From Brachypodium distachyon (taxonomy: Eukaryota > Streptophyta > Magnoliopsida > Poales > Poaceae), in NCBI RefSeq assembly GCF_000005505.3, contig NC_016135.3, positions 19,004,613 to 19,068,612 on the forward strand: a stretch of DNA of 64,000 nt, written 5' to 3'. How positions within the stretch are numbered: the stretch's first letter is position 1; the number at the start of each line of letters is the position of its first letter. This document shows positions 63,321-64,000 of this stretch, piece after piece. The notes beneath the pieces are model-generated. The model saw nothing but the letters and a program-made list of their open reading frames with translations, had not been told where the DNA came from and did no database searches. The position numbers and the translations under genes were made by a program.

Positions 63321-64000
63321 CTAGTCTTCATCTTGGATGGGAATGAAATACTTGTTCTCCATTATGTCCTTGCTACCCCACTCTAACTTTTCCCACCAGT
63401 CGTACGATCCACAAATCCTATTTAGTCTCTGGCAGCCATATGTTTGACCCAATGGAATTGTTCTCAGATTTGGGCAACCCTCGACCCTAATACTTTCAAG
63501 ACAAGGGAAATCCATTGGGATGCATATCTTTGTAAGCTTTTTTAGGCCAGTCAGCACAAGGGATCTCAGTCTTGTGAAGCCTACATGCTGCCCTTTTCCA
63601 TTGATCCGCCCACTCTTGGTCATGTTCTGGCAACCTTTGGCATATTCATTCCATGAGTCATCTACCATACCATGTATCTCCTGTTCTTCAGAGAAACCAT
63701 TTTTTCTCCTGCATTTCAAAATGCTACCCTGTTCAACCCCAAAAGTCTTGTTTTCCACCTCGTCGACTGCTTCTTGCACAACTTGCTCTAATTCATGGCA
63801 GTGATAGATAGAAAGCTTCTCAAGTGCTTCCAGCTTCAGAACCCAGGTAACATCGTGCAACTTTTGGCAGTGGGAGATTGTAATTTCTAGTAGGTTCCAA
63901 AAGTGATGAGGTGAAGATCCAATGAGGATTGTTTGGAGGGCAGGAAGTTCAGCAAGGGTGAGTGTTTGCAGGCAAGAAGCTCTTTGCTTGTCAGAGTCGG
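63321..64000 (-). CDS. Second NLR gene, C-terminal LRR end only (cut by window edge)
   Basis: The open frame runs from the stop at 63321 to the window edge and encodes the end of an LRR region like that of the left NLR. Shared blocks are VLTGLKKLTKIC, FPCLESIRVEGCPNLRTIPL, ICGSYDWWEKLEW and KYFIPI. The left gene ends FDWWEKLHWENSEEEEARM then KYFIPI. They are tandem paralogues on the same strand. The NB-ARC and CC parts lie outside the window, so whether the gene is whole is unknown. Confidence 0.85.
   Translation of the reverse strand, partial: DSDKQRASCLQTLTLAELPALQTILIGSSPHHFWNLLEITISHCQKLHDVTWVLKLEALEKLSIYHCHELEQVVQEAVDEVENKTFGVEQGSILKCRRKNGFSEEQEIHGMVDDSWNEYAKGCQNMTKSGRINGKGQHVGFTRLRSLVLTGLKKLTKICIPMDFPCLESIRVEGCPNLRTIPLGQTYGCQRLNRICGSYDWWEKLEWGSKDIMENKYFIPIQDED

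Overview
This is plant nuclear DNA, most likely a Triticeae grass (wheat, Aegilops or barley group). The genes are intron-rich and several first exons are very GC-rich. The spacers hold Stowaway-type MITEs with the CTCCCTCCGTCCC terminus, a large Tat-lineage gypsy element, a Copia element, LINE remnants and Helitron-like ends. Species was not determined. Gene models were built by hand from splice sites, reading phase and family resemblance, without transcript data.

Layout. 0.9-8.0 kb: two adjacent minus-strand genes, ARPC2 (Arp2/3 complex, actin nucleation) and BARD1 (RING-ePHD-BRCT2 DNA-repair/chromatin protein). BARD1 carries a 130-bp intragenic tandem repeat that supplies three identical in-frame 42-nt exons. 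8.9-10.3 kb: a divergently transcribed, intronless gene for the GCFC domain of a TFIP11/STIP-like splicing factor. 11.4 kb: a LINE remnant. 12.4-14.0 kb: a small chloroplast-targeted protein of the At4g13200 type. 14.5-17.0 kb: probable Helitron. 17.2-43.2 kb: two tandem GH1 beta-glucosidase genes on the minus strand. The left copy is intact, but its first exon (38.4-38.5 kb) is separated from exon 2 (21.7 kb) by a 16.7-kb intron. That intron holds duplicated sequence, a probable Helitron and a 13.8-kb gypsy element, itself containing a solo LTR and a multi-part antisense ORF. 44-47 kb: a LINE remnant, and a non-LTR element inserted into a MITE with a visible target duplication. 48.5-56.5 kb: PTAC5 (plastid nucleoid protein), with a 4.9-kb Copia element in its last intron. 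58.2-64 kb: two CC-NB-LRR resistance-type genes on the minus strand, the second cut by the window edge.

The genes do not form one pathway; this is an ordinary gene island. ARPC2, BARD1, the STIP-like gene, the At4g13200-like gene and PTAC5 are housekeeping or organelle genes. The GH1 pair and the NLR pair are locally expanded families. I found no candidate for a wholly new biological system. The most unusual feature is the exact in-frame multiplication of a short exon in BARD1, followed by the functional-looking GH1 gene that spans a nested transposon stack.
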